From: an uncultured Deferribacteraceae bacterium
GTDB taxonomy: Bacteria > Chrysiogenota > Deferribacteres > Deferribacterales > Mucispirillaceae
Reading direction: 5' to 3'
NCBI GenBank assembly: GCA_947039395.1
Contig: CAMQYS010000020.1
Span: 1 to 34,890 of the forward strand
DNA: 34,890 nucleotides
Below, piece after piece: positions 27,198-34,842 of the stretch. The notes beneath the pieces are model-generated. The model was given only the letters and a program-made list of their open reading frames with translations. It made no database searches and was not told the DNA's origin. A program made the position numbers and the translations under genes. Position 1 is the stretch's first letter. Every line of letters begins with the position of its first letter.

Positions 27198-27212
27198 GCA
27201 AATAACATGCCA
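27198..27212 (-). promoter_or_regulatory. sigma-54 (RpoN) type promoter of the flgB operon
   Basis: On the minus strand: TGGCAT, five bases (GTTAT), TTGC, with GG and GC ten bases apart. Transcription would start near 27187, about 29 bases before the flgB ATG at 27158. Sigma-54 control of rod and basal-body genes is well known in many proteobacteria, so both sequence and position support it. Confidence 0.82.
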
Positions 27213-27450
27213 ATGTAATGTTAAGTGGTTGAGTAGGAAAATGAGAAGTAAATAATATTAAGGATAGTAATTAGATAATATTTCAGCTAACAATTTGACA
27301 ACCTTTGATATCATAAGTAGATAACATCTAAGGTTTATAAAAAATAATTTTAAATTCAAAATATTTTCAAACTTTTTAAGGTATAAACTGTCGTGATATT
27401 AAAGTTTAATAAACTAAAACAGATTAATTTATTATTCTCCTCAAAATTGT

Positions 27451-27508
27451 TACTGGTGTTTTACGTTTCATAGTAAAGTTATTTTTTGAAGCGTAAAACA
27501 ACCCAGTA
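27451..27508. repeat. imperfect inverted repeat of about 20 bp
   Basis: TACTGG-GTTTTACG-TTC type arm at 27451-27469 pairs with the arm at 27488-27508, with one mismatch and a two-base bulge around an 18-base loop. It could form a long hairpin on either strand. No transposase gene or target duplication is visible, so the origin is unclear. Confidence 0.7.
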
Positions 27509-27601
27509 GCTTAGAAATCTAAAAATAATTTCCTATCAAATTAATAACCTTAAACTTAATCATTATTCAACTTTTACTATATTTTGCATAAAGAAGGGTT
27601 T

Positions 27602-27621
27602 AAAAAGTACAGCTACTTTTT
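27602..27621. repeat. perfect 8-bp hairpin at the edge of a GC-richer block
   Basis: AAAAAGTA, loop CAGC, TACTTTTT. The A and T runs on its flanks make it terminator-like in both directions, but no gene ends just before it on either strand. It could insulate the LRR pseudogene from upstream transcription. Confidence 0.5.
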
Positions 27622-27806
27622 GCTTGCGTAGAACTTATGGTGAACGGCAAAATTCACAACCCACTACTTGCTCGTTTGCGGTTGGTGGAGTTTGGTTTGC
27701 TTGTTAGTCGATTAATAAAATAAAATCTTGACAAAATATAGACTTTAATTGCAACCTATTGTTACAACATAAAGGATACATATAACTATGTGTACATATT
27801 ATTTTA

Positions 27807-28565
27807 ATGGAGAGTTATATCATTATTAAATTTCTCACTTCGAAAACTTTATGTTTACTGCTTCTTACTGCTGTAATTTCTACAGCTTATGCTGAAGATA
27901 AAATAACTAAGGCAGATGACAGTAGTAAAAACTGTGTAAGATTAACAATGCTGTAAAATGCAAAAACCCTCTGATTAATGAAGATATTCAACTTATAAAA
28001 CAATATGTACCAACTATCATATCTCTTGATTTAACCACTAATAAAGTGACGCCTATAATAACTCAAGAGCAACTAAATTCTTTTACCCAGCTTTTCCATG
28101 TTAGATAATTTATCAATTAATTAAGATGTCACTTCATTAGACTTAACTAACTTCTTAAAGATTACAAAATTATATGCAACAGGTGGTGTCAAAAATATTA
28201 CTGGGTTTGATAAAATTAAATCTAACCTAACTTTTTAAGCGTATCTAAAAGAAGTAATATACCACTTACTGATATAACTAATTTATCTAATTTAACTGAA
28301 TTGACATTACCTGATTACGTATTACGTAGTATGGAGAAATTAACAAAACTTGATATATCAACTATAGCACCTAACCTTACACATCTTTATTTATATCATA
28401 TAGGAAAATTAACAACACTTGATCTATCTAAGTTGACTAACCTTAAAGATATTTATTTAGATAAAATAGATACAGAAGACTATTAAGCAAATCACTTCTC
28501 TTAAAGATAGTGATATAACTATAAATTTAAGCTCTCAAGATATTGTTTATCCATCTGCTCCATGA
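27807..28565 (+). pseudogene. broken exported leucine-rich-repeat protein
   Basis: The remains of one gene can be followed across two alternating frames. It starts at ATG 27807 with a signal peptide (KTLCLLLLTAVISTAYA). The frame shifts near 27940 (continuing INNAVKCKNPLINEDIQLI), again near 28095 (SMLDNLSIN), meets an in-frame stop at 28122, goes on (DVTSLDLTNFLKITKLYATG), shifts near 28230 into LTDITNLSNLTELTLPDYV and the LRR-like KLTTLDLSKLTNLKDIYLD, and shifts once more near 28482 to end at 28563-28565 (SLKDSDITINLSSQDIVYPS). The xxLxxLxLxx pattern resembles internalin-type repeats. At least four frameshifts and one stop mean no full product can be made. Other long genes in the window are intact, which argues against sequencing error as the sole cause. 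A strong terminator follows at 28706. Confidence 0.8.
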
Positions 28566-28705
28566 TAGATATTTAGGATACTCAAAATATTGGGTATCAT
28601 ATTTCCATCTTGCGCTGCATCGTATACCATGTACTGCAATAAATATTTTCTTGATAGTTAAGTTCCCATACTTATCTATTAATGAAAGAAAAATAAGTAA
28701 CAGAG

Positions 28706-28730
28706 AGAATGCTAGATTATTTAGCATTCT
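28706..28730 (+). terminator. rho-independent terminator between the LRR pseudogene and the GLUG lipoprotein gene
   Basis: AGAATGCTA (28706-28714), loop GATTATT, TAGCATTCT (28722-28730): a perfect 9-bp stem followed on the plus strand by a run of T to 28735. The T-tract orients it to the LRR pseudogene. The same hairpin lies 23 bases past the stop of the convergent GLUG gene and may also stop transcripts from that side, although the minus-strand tail is less T-rich. Confidence 0.88.
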
Positions 28731-28752
28731 TTTTTATCTTCAATCGGTTAGG

Positions 28753-31626
28753 TTAGTCGGTATTCGTTATTTCTTTATTACCTTCTTTATTATTTACTAA
28801 TGTTGGATAATTTCCATCTTCTAAAATCTCCCACTTACCGCCCTCTTCATTCACTAGCCAACCAATAAAATTAGTTGATATCTTAAACTCATTTACATCA
28901 AGTTCATAGCCTCCAAGTTGACTAGTACCATTAGTTGGAGTTGTAGGTGCATACCAGTAGTTATTTATATATCTAGTTGTTGTTCCAAACTCATTACCAA
29001 TAATTGCTCCAGTATTTTTATCTGCTTCAATATCTCCATAACTAAATGAATGTGAAATTTCTAACTTATTGTTATTGATACCTTTAAAATAATTATCTCC
29101 AATAATTCCACCTGCTATACCCTTACTTTCAATATCTCCTACATTATAACTATCTGTTATCTTAACTAAAGCATTACGATTTGCAGTACCTTTATTGATA
29201 ATTGATCCGATAACACCACCTACATAATTATTTCTACTAGGAGTTACACTATCACTACTACTACTACTTATATCTCCTGTATTATAACTTTCACTTATAT
29301 TAAGACTAGAACCAAACCCAATAATACCACCCACTGTAACCATTGAAGCAGAAGTAATCGTTTCTATATCACCTATATTATAAGAATTATTTATATTAAC
29401 ATCTCTCTGACTCATTCCAATTATTCCACCGATGAAGACTTCAAAAATATCATTACTAACAGCACTATTTATCGTTAGTGATCCTTTGTTATGCGAATTA
29501 GTTATAAATGTCTCATCTGCTTTATTGTATCCAATAAAACCTCCTGTACAAGAATAGATAGCGTTACTATTAATTATTTCTCCAGCATTATAAGTGTCTA
29601 AAATAGTTACTGTTGAATCAGTATTATTCTCTCCTATAATCCCACCTGTATACTTATTGCCTGTTATAACTCCACTGTTGAAACTATTTCTTATCTCGGT
29701 TGTACCAAAAACGATATTTTGTCCAATAATACCACCTGTATGTTGAGAGTTACCAAATATTTCTCCGTTGTTATATGTATCTACTATCTCTAACAATTCA
29801 ACATTATCATTCTTTCCTATAATACCTCCTATTGAACCAGAATTAATAGTATTGTTACTTTCTATAACACCTGTATTAAATGTACCTCTTATAATAATAG
29901 AGCCACTAATATTTAACCCAATAACTCCACCGATAATATTACTACCTACTATATTTGCCTCATTTTTCGTATCTTCTATTATTAAAGTATCTATACCATT
30001 ACTATTGAAATAATTTTGTCCGATAATTCCACCTACAATACTATTATTACTAGATATCTTTCCTCTATTTGTTAAATTGTCTCCATTAATACTAAAACCA
30101 GTTGATTTTGCGATCCTACTACTACCAATAATACCGCCTATAGTATTGGTACCAACAGTAGTTGATTCTATAACATTACTCTTATCTAAGTTTTTCATCG
30201 TAATATTAGAATTATTTATTATTCCGATAAACCCACCGATAGTAATATTAACATTAGGGATAGAATTAGATCTTATTTTACCTGAATATCTTGAGTTTCT
30301 TATAAAAACTGTACGATTATGAATTATTGCTACAAAACCACCCATTATCATATCATCTTTAACACCTACAACTAAATTATTAGTGGTCAACTCTATATTA
30401 CTTGTTGAATTATCTATCGTAAATACATACTGAATAGTATCTATCGTATCAACTGTTCCAACTGTTCCAACAAAACTAGCTACATATTTATTTCCACTGA
30501 TTTTACCACCATCAAGTGTTAAATTTTTTATAGTTGTATCGCCTGTAACATTTTGAATTAATGCAGTAGCTATATCTGAAGTTATATCCTCATCTGTATT
30601 TATATTTAAGTTTTTTATGCTCTTATGATTTCCATCAAAAATACCAGTAAACTCTTTTATACCTTTAAAAGATTTATGATTCATATCAATATCAGATAAA
30701 AATAGAACATTCTTATCAACCATTGTCTGATCAGATAACCAAGCTAAGTTGGCAGGTGTTTTTATAAGATAGCTACCAAAAATATCCTTATCTGGTAAAG
30801 TTCTATCTTTTCCATTCCATGAAGTTGTCTCTTCTTTAAACGATATAGAAAAAGAGTATGTATCAGCTATCTTATTACTACTAGCTATATCTATTATCTC
30901 TATATCAAACTTAACAACTAACTTTTTATTAGCTTCTAAATCACCGCTTAACTCTGCACTTCCTAAAGTATATGTGATACCACTCTTTCTATCAAGCTCT
31001 ACACTTATCGCATTTACTAACTGATCAATAATAGTGTCGCTATCTTTACCAACCGAACTTATATTCTCAACACTGTAATTTAAATAACTGTTATCACTTA
31101 TGAAACTTTTACTATCAATACTATCAATAGTAAGCCTATCGCCTAGATAAAAATTAAGCTCAATATCTGTAGGAGGCACTTCATCTCCATTAAACTTTAT
31201 CACAAAATAATAGACACCTTCTACTCTACGACTACTAATCGTTTCTTTAATCTCTATATCAAATTTAATAACTAATTCTTCTTCATAGTCTACATCACCA
31301 CTAGAAATTACAGCATCTCCTAAATTATAAGTGGTATTAGTAGCTACATTCTTTATAGCTAACTCTGTTTCTATTGCATCATTTAACTCATCAACTATAG
31401 TTCCAATCTCTTTCCTTTCAGAATTTATCCCATTTATTTCTATACCATTAACATCATAGATTAAAGACTTATCCATACTTTCAAAATATTTACCATCAAC
31501 ACTATCAATAGTAAAATCACTACCTAAATAAAAGAAAGTTGCAGTAGATTTATCGATATTGTCAGAACATCCTTGACATATGACAATTATTAATAGCATC
31601 ACCCATAAAGGTAATACCTTTTTCAT
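28753..31626 (-). CDS. GLUG-repeat surface lipoprotein
   Basis: Predicted lipoprotein of 957 residues with a signal ending QG-Cys20-Ser, suggesting the outer membrane. Two homologous modules of about 120 residues follow (about 33-155 and 157-270); each begins FYLG(S/D)xxTIDS(V/I)D and contains YxLGxAxxS and a KFDIEI strand. A linker (AWLSDQTMVDKNVLFLSDIDM, in parts) leads to about twelve GLUG-type repeats (for example YNNGEIFGNSQHTGGIIGQN, FNSGVITGNKYTGGIIGEN, YNVGDIESKGIAGGIIGDN), a beta-solenoid motif also found in IgA1-protease-like and adhesin proteins. The last 50 residues have a GLUG-associated NYWYAPTT...W element. The ATG has GGAGGAT upstream. Adhesion or glycan contact is a guess. 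No promoter is obvious. Confidence 0.88.
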   Translation of the reverse strand: MKKVLPLWVMLLIIVICQGCSDNIDKSTATFFYLGSDFTIDSVDGKYFESMDKSLIYDVNGIEINGINSERKEIGTIVDELNDAIETELAIKNVATNTTYNLGDAVISSGDVDYEEELVIKFDIEIKETISSRRVEGVYYFVIKFNGDEVPPTDIELNFYLGDRLTIDSIDSKSFISDNSYLNYSVENISSVGKDSDTIIDQLVNAISVELDRKSGITYTLGSAELSGDLEANKKLVVKFDIEIIDIASSNKIADTYSFSISFKEETTSWNGKDRTLPDKDIFGSYLIKTPANLAWLSDQTMVDKNVLFLSDIDMNHKSFKGIKEFTGIFDGNHKSIKNLNINTDEDITSDIATALIQNVTGDTTIKNLTLDGGKISGNKYVASFVGTVGTVDTIDTIQYVFTIDNSTSNIELTTNNLVVGVKDDMIMGGFVAIIHNRTVFIRNSRYSGKIRSNSIPNVNITIGGFIGIINNSNITMKNLDKSNVIESTTVGTNTIGGIIGSSRIAKSTGFSINGDNLTNRGKISSNNSIVGGIIGQNYFNSNGIDTLIIEDTKNEANIVGSNIIGGVIGLNISGSIIIRGTFNTGVIESNNTINSGSIGGIIGKNDNVELLEIVDTYNNGEIFGNSQHTGGIIGQNIVFGTTEIRNSFNSGVITGNKYTGGIIGENNTDSTVTILDTYNAGEIINSNAIYSCTGGFIGYNKADETFITNSHNKGSLTINSAVSNDIFEVFIGGIIGMSQRDVNINNSYNIGDIETITSASMVTVGGIIGFGSSLNISESYNTGDISSSSSDSVTPSRNNYVGGVIGSIINKGTANRNALVKITDSYNVGDIESKGIAGGIIGDNYFKGINNNKLEISHSFSYGDIEADKNTGAIIGNEFGTTTRYINNYWYAPTTPTNGTSQLGGYELDVNEFKISTNFIGWLVNEEGGKWEILEDGNYPTLVNNKEGNKEITNTD

Positions 31627-32195
31627 AGTTACTAATCCTCCAACTCTTATAAATTTAAATGCATATATTTAAATAGTATTATATTGCAATACATGTGAAT
31701 TATCAATAATTATTCATAACTACTATATATTTATGCAAGTTGAAGTATAATATCAATCACGTTTATGAGGTTTTAAATAACTAATAACTTAAACCCTATA
31801 TCATTTCAGACTATTCTTATCCTATTTGGCATAATATTTGCTTATATTTTAAGCACAAATGTAGCGAAGTCTAGCTACAGTAACCATTTTCTAGTATTAA
31901 TGGGGCGAACACTCTTGCTCATGATTTTAAAAAGCTTTAATTATCAGTAGTAACAGATTTATCTCTAATATATGGATATTTATATCTATTATTAGTTTTT
32001 AGGTGGAAATAATTTCTCACTATTTGTGATAGATAGAGATTTATTCCACTAATTTTTAGATTATTTTAGATACAAATGTTATTAGTTAAAAATAAAATAG
32101 ATACAGTATAGCAACAGGTTAAAAATGAGTACGGCTAAAATATTTATAACTGTTATCTAATATAGTAAATGCAAGTCAACTTAGGAGGACGTATT
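31627..32195. other. divergent region between the GLUG gene and the unknown exported gene
   Basis: 569 bases. It contains the sigma-54-type site at 31827-31841 reading right, a short hairpin (GTAGC...GCTAC, 31861-31878) at the start of the predicted leader, and an imperfect inverted repeat (GGTTTTAA...TTAAACC) near 31772-31796. A possible 11-codon reading frame (MSTAKIFITVI) at 32124-32159 has an AGG upstream but is too short to claim as a gene. Confidence 0.55.
31827..31841 (+). promoter_or_regulatory. sigma-54 (RpoN) type promoter of the unknown two-gene operon
   Basis: TGGCAT, five bases (AATAT), TTGC, then TT; GG and GC are ten bases apart. It is the same TGGCAT variant as at 7045-7059 and 27198-27212. 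Transcription would start near 31853 and give a leader of about 340 nt before the start codon at 32196, which is long and leaves room for doubt about the target. Confidence 0.68.
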
Positions 32196-32783
32196 ATGTT
32201 TAAAGTAAGAAATTTCTTAAATTTTAAAGTTATAGGTTTAATGTTCTTATTCTCAATATTTTTAGGAATAAGTTTATTATCATCTGTTAACGCTTCAGAA
32301 CCAGTAGCAGAAGATTTTCAAGCAGGTTTTGGTGATTATCAAGAAGATGTAAGTTTAGAGGGCGATAATACTAGTTATCAAAATGTTTTTAAAATGAATT
32401 TGAATACGGAAGACTCTTCAATATTGTCATCAGAAGAACCTCTTGATGCCACAACAAAATTTAATAGACCTTTACCGTTACAATCAGCAGAAGTAACATG
32501 GGCTGATTATGGACCAAGGACAAATTGGCGTTTATTAGTTGAAGTAACAGTAATTGGTATGGCAGATCATGATAAAACAACACTTGCTTTCCAACCTACA
32601 AGAATTATATCTAGAGAATATGAATCTGATCACTATCACGGACTTTATAAAACCATATATCTCTTTGATTGCGGAACAATCTCTTACCCTGGTATAAAAA
32701 GATTTAGCTCACAACACACTGGTATAACTTATCCATATAACACAAAAACGGCATATCAAGAGTTCGAATTTACAAGTAACTAA
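32196..32783 (+). CDS. exported protein of unknown function
   Basis: A 195-residue protein I do not recognise. It has a long positively charged N-region and a hydrophobic core (VIGLMFLFSIFLGISLLSSV) with a likely signal-peptidase site at VNA-SE near residue 35. The mature part is polar; the second half looks beta-rich (SAEVTWADYGPRTNWRLLVE, then TTLAFQPTRIISREYESDHY) and contains one cysteine (FDCGT). The ATG at 32196 is chosen because TAGGAGGA lies seven bases upstream; an ATG nine codons earlier has no such site. It is followed by another plus-strand gene after 77 bases, and the sigma-54-type promoter upstream suggests co-regulation with flagella. Confidence 0.75.
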   Translation: MFKVRNFLNFKVIGLMFLFSIFLGISLLSSVNASEPVAEDFQAGFGDYQEDVSLEGDNTSYQNVFKMNLNTEDSSILSSEEPLDATTKFNRPLPLQSAEVTWADYGPRTNWRLLVEVTVIGMADHDKTTLAFQPTRIISREYESDHYHGLYKTIYLFDCGTISYPGIKRFSSQHTGITYPYNTKTAYQEFEFTSN

Positions 32784-32793
32784 AGATTAAAAC

Positions 32794-32832
32794 TATGCTC
32801 TGGTTAATGCTTTAAGTCCTAGCCAGAGTATA
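32794..32832 (+). promoter_or_regulatory. intercistronic hairpin
   Basis: TATGCTCTGG (32794-32803) pairs with CCAGAGTATA (32823-32832), ten pairs including one G-T, around a 19-base loop. It begins 10 bases after the stop of the exported protein gene and ends 28 bases before the next start. No T-tract follows, so it is more likely an RNA-processing or stabilising element than a terminator. Confidence 0.55.
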
Positions 32833-32860
32833 CATTATAAAATAACAAGGACATAACAAG

Positions 32861-33583
32861 ATGAATATTAAACAAAGCAACCCTTTAACAAATTTTTATA
32901 GACCAACTGGGATACCTAATAAAACAAATAGTAATGTTGATAATGCCGATAACACAAACAGTGTTTTTAATACAGAATTGACAAAAAGTGTTCTGATACG
33001 ACTGCCAACAGAAGAAGAAAAAGAAACTAGGATAGGTGGAGGTGGGATGAACAACATAACTTATGAATTAAGTTATGCTGAAAATTCTACTGATGAAAAT
33101 CCTATTATAAATGCAAAAGTAAGGGAAGATAACGGTTACGGTAAAGAGATTAATCAAACTATAAATATTAATGATATCGATCCACAAAACGCAACCGTTA
33201 TCGAACTAAGAGCATTATTAGCACATGCTAATCAAATCAAACCGCTTGATCCGTCAGAACTGTTAACTCTTTCGACTATCGGATATGAACACGGGTTACA
33301 AGGAACAAGTGGCAAACCAATTCATGACATGGGGCTTCATGATAGGTTTAATCCGATAGCATCTCTAGAAACCATGAAAGAGAGATATAGTGGATCTCCT
33401 ATTCAAGATATGCAAGATTCAGTAGATAGTATAATAGCGTTACTCGGCAAATTATCTAAGTTTGGAAAAAATGGTGATAATAATATTAAGACGATCTCTA
33501 ACTCTGTTGATGAGGTTGTTGATAATATCGCAACATCTATAGTAGATCAATTAAGCAAACCTTCGCAATTTAAAAAGAGTTGA
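32861..33583 (+). CDS. cytosolic or unconventionally exported protein of unknown function
   Basis: A 240-residue hydrophilic protein I do not recognise, without signal peptide, membrane segment or cysteine. The first 40 residues are rich in N, T, S and P and look disordered (NPLTNFYRPTGIPNKTNS), reminiscent of N-termini of flagellar or type III substrates, which is only a resemblance. A folded middle contains GKEINQTININDIDPQNAT and VIELRALLAHANQIKPLDPS, and a C-terminal helix follows (SVDSIIALLGKLSKF). AAGGA lies upstream of the ATG. It follows the exported protein gene and is probably cotranscribed from the sigma-54-type promoter, pointing to a motility-related or secreted role. Confidence 0.72.
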   Translation: MNIKQSNPLTNFYRPTGIPNKTNSNVDNADNTNSVFNTELTKSVLIRLPTEEEKETRIGGGGMNNITYELSYAENSTDENPIINAKVREDNGYGKEINQTININDIDPQNATVIELRALLAHANQIKPLDPSELLTLSTIGYEHGLQGTSGKPIHDMGLHDRFNPIASLETMKERYSGSPIQDMQDSVDSIIALLGKLSKFGKNGDNNIKTISNSVDEVVDNIATSIVDQLSKPSQFKKS

Positions 33584-33632
33584 TAATTTTAGTTGATAAA
33601 AAGTATGATAATTATATAAAAGATTTGAGTGA

Positions 33633-33725
33633 TATAGTTGATATGTTTGATTGATATAGTCGGCAGAAATAGCCAACTTTGATAATTATAATTGATATAG
33701 TCGGTGGAGACAGTAGGCAACTTTA
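33633..33725. repeat. diverged duplication downstream of the unknown operon
   Basis: Two related segments, each with TTGATATAGTCGG, a purine-rich stretch, and GCCAACTTT or GGCAACTTT, lie at about 33651-33686 and 33695-33731. AGT-GGC...GCC-ACT in the first can form a short hairpin. They follow the stop codon of the preceding gene by some 70 bases. Confidence 0.5.
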
Positions 33726-33752
33726 GAGGATAGAAAGAGATTGAAAAAAGAA

Positions 33753-33826
33753 TGGCGATGCAGGGAATTGAACCCCGGACCCTGCGGATATGAGCCGCAT
33801 GCTCTAACCAACTGAGCTACATCGCC
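33753..33826 (-). tRNA. tRNA-Met (CAU), elongator
   Basis: The minus strand folds as a tRNA: acceptor GGCGATG/CATCGCC, D-arm AGCTCAGTTGGTTAGAGC, anticodon stem TGCGG/CCGCA with loop CTCATAT (anticodon CAT), T-arm with GGTTCAATTCC and discriminator A. The 5' half GTAGCTCAGTTGGTTAGAGCA resembles elongator tRNA-Met rather than lysidine-modified Ile2, but the two can be confused. CCA is not encoded; a TTCTTTTTT run follows at once and may end the transcript. A TATAAT at 33844-33839 is placed for a separate promoter. Confidence 0.93.
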
Positions 33827-33878
33827 CTAACGACAACAATTATAAAACTACTGTCGCAACCCCTGTTCAAAAAAAGAA

Positions 33879-33901
33879 GCTAGTAATAATAAATAACTAG
33901 C
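33879..33901 (-). terminator. terminator after tRNA-fMet
   Basis: GCTAGT (33879-33884) pairs with ACTAGC (33896-33901) around an 11-base loop; on the minus strand CTTC and a run of seven T follow. It lies 31 bases past the tRNA-fMet 3' end and suggests the two tRNA genes are transcribed separately. Confidence 0.65.
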
Positions 33902-33932
33902 CACTATTGATTTGTCTGTACAAAATAAAAAA

Positions 33933-34006
33933 TTGCGGGGGCCGGATTTGAACCGACGACCTCCGGGTTATGAGCCCGATGAGCTACCATGCTGCTCTAC
34001 CCCGCG
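33933..34006 (-). tRNA. initiator tRNA-fMet (CAU)
   Basis: The minus strand reads CGCGGGGTAGAGCAGCATGG and onward, with the initiator hallmarks: an unpaired C1-A72 at the acceptor end, three consecutive G-C pairs in the anticodon stem (GGGCTCATAACCC) and CAT anticodon, GGTTCAAATCC T-arm and discriminator A. CCA is not encoded. It is nearly identical to the E. coli initiator in layout. Confidence 0.97.
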
Positions 34007-34033
34007 ATGTACTAGTCTTAAACTAGGAAGATT

Positions 34034-34062
34034 AAAATATACCAATTATGATATTATGTCAA
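34034..34062 (-). promoter_or_regulatory. sigma-70-type promoter of tRNA-fMet
   Basis: On the minus strand TTGACA (34062-34057), 17 bases, TATTTT (34039-34034), with TGG just before the -10. Start would be near 34027, about 20 bases ahead of the tRNA. Confidence 0.65.
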
Positions 34063-34119
34063 GTAATAATATTAACTAGAGATATATTCTATCAATAAAA
34101 TTGGTGAAAATCTTTATAC

Positions 34120-34148
34120 TTGATAATAAAAAATTAATCAGATACAAT
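34120..34148 (+). promoter_or_regulatory. sigma-70-type promoter of the hemolysin III-family gene
   Basis: TTGATA (34120-34125), 17 bases, TACAAT (34143-34148). A start near 34155 would leave a leader of about 30 bases before the ATG at 34186. Confidence 0.68.
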
Positions 34149-34185
34149 ACATCCAATTCAATTACAATAGGAGGACATTGATATT

Positions 34186-34842
34186 ATGGCTGATCATATA
34201 GTAAAAAAATATTCCTCTAAAGAAGAAACAGCTAATATTGTTACTCATGCAATAGGCATCTTATTTGCAATTACAGGGCTTGTTATGCTCGTTGTAATAT
34301 CTGCAATACATGGCGATGCATGGAAAGTCACTTCATCTGCTATCTATGGTGCATCTATGATAGCGTTATACACAGCATCAACTTTATATCATACTTTCAA
34401 AAATGAAAAAACTAAAAAAACTTTCAATGTTATAGATCATATATCAATCTACTATCTTATCGCTGGATCATACACTCCTTTTATGCTTGTCACACTAAGA
34501 GGTGGATGGGGTTGGAGTCTTTTTGGAGTTGTTTGGGCACTTGCAATAACTGGTACTATATTGAAATTGAAATTCGGAGATAGATTAAGAAAATTTTCAA
34601 ATATGATCTATATATTTATGGGTTGGCTAATTATTATTGCAATCAAACCAGTTGTGGACTCTCTAGATTCTAAAGGATTACTACTGCTATTTATTGGTGG
34701 AGTACTTTATACATCTGGAGTTATATTCTATAAATGGAAAACTCTACCTTATAATCACGCAATATGGCACCTATTTGTTCTAGCTGGAACAGTAACACAG
34801 TACTTTGCAATTCTGTATTATGTAGTATTAAGTGATAAGTGA
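34186..34842 (+). CDS. hemolysin III / PAQR-family membrane protein (TrhA/YqfA-like)
   Basis: A 218-residue protein with seven membrane segments and the conserved residues of the hemolysin III family, the bacterial arm of the PAQR superfamily: His21 in VTHAIG, Ser65 and His69 in ASTLYH, Asp84-His85 in IDHISIYYLIAGSYTP, and His191 and His195 in HAIWHLFVLAG. These His/Asp/Ser residues form a zinc site in PAQR proteins. Bacterial members have been linked to membrane-energetics homeostasis (TrhA); the name hemolysin is historical. Length is normal. GGAGGA lies 11 bases ahead of the ATG. The last three codons (Ser-Asp-Lys) and the stop are the first unit of a 7-bp tandem repeat. Confidence 0.93.
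   Translation: MADHIVKKYSSKEETANIVTHAIGILFAITGLVMLVVISAIHGDAWKVTSSAIYGASMIALYTASTLYHTFKNEKTKKTFNVIDHISIYYLIAGSYTPFMLVTLRGGWGWSLFGVVWALAITGTILKLKFGDRLRKFSNMIYIFMGWLIIIAIKPVVDSLDSKGLLLLFIGGVLYTSGVIFYKWKTLPYNHAIWHLFVLAGTVTQYFAILYYVVLSDK

Larger units (their letters stand above)
27174..27806. other. divergent intergenic region between flgB and the LRR pseudogene
   Basis: 633 bases. It contains the flgB sigma-54 site (27198-27212), a long imperfect inverted repeat (27451-27508), a perfect 8-bp hairpin (27602-27621) and a GC-richer block (about 27595-27715) unlike its surroundings. A weaker GG-N10-GC match on the plus strand at 27686-27700 (TGGAGT-N5-TTGC) could serve the LRR gene but lacks the -24 C. 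I see no intact gene. Confidence 0.55.

Noticed and set aside
27451-27508. Insertion-sequence terminal repeats
   Set aside because: Only 18 bases separate the arms and there is no transposase remnant.
28543-28800. Plus-strand open frame of 85 codons after the LRR pseudogene
   Set aside because: It runs through the terminator hairpin and into the end of the GLUG gene; it shows no protein-like pattern.
31900-31920. Second sigma-54 site (TGGGGCG...TTGC)
   Set aside because: The GG to GC distance is not ten bases, unlike the better site at 31827.
33753-33826. tRNA-Ile2 (lysidine CAU)
   Set aside because: Acceptor and D-arm resemble elongator tRNA-Met more closely; a model-based classification would settle it.
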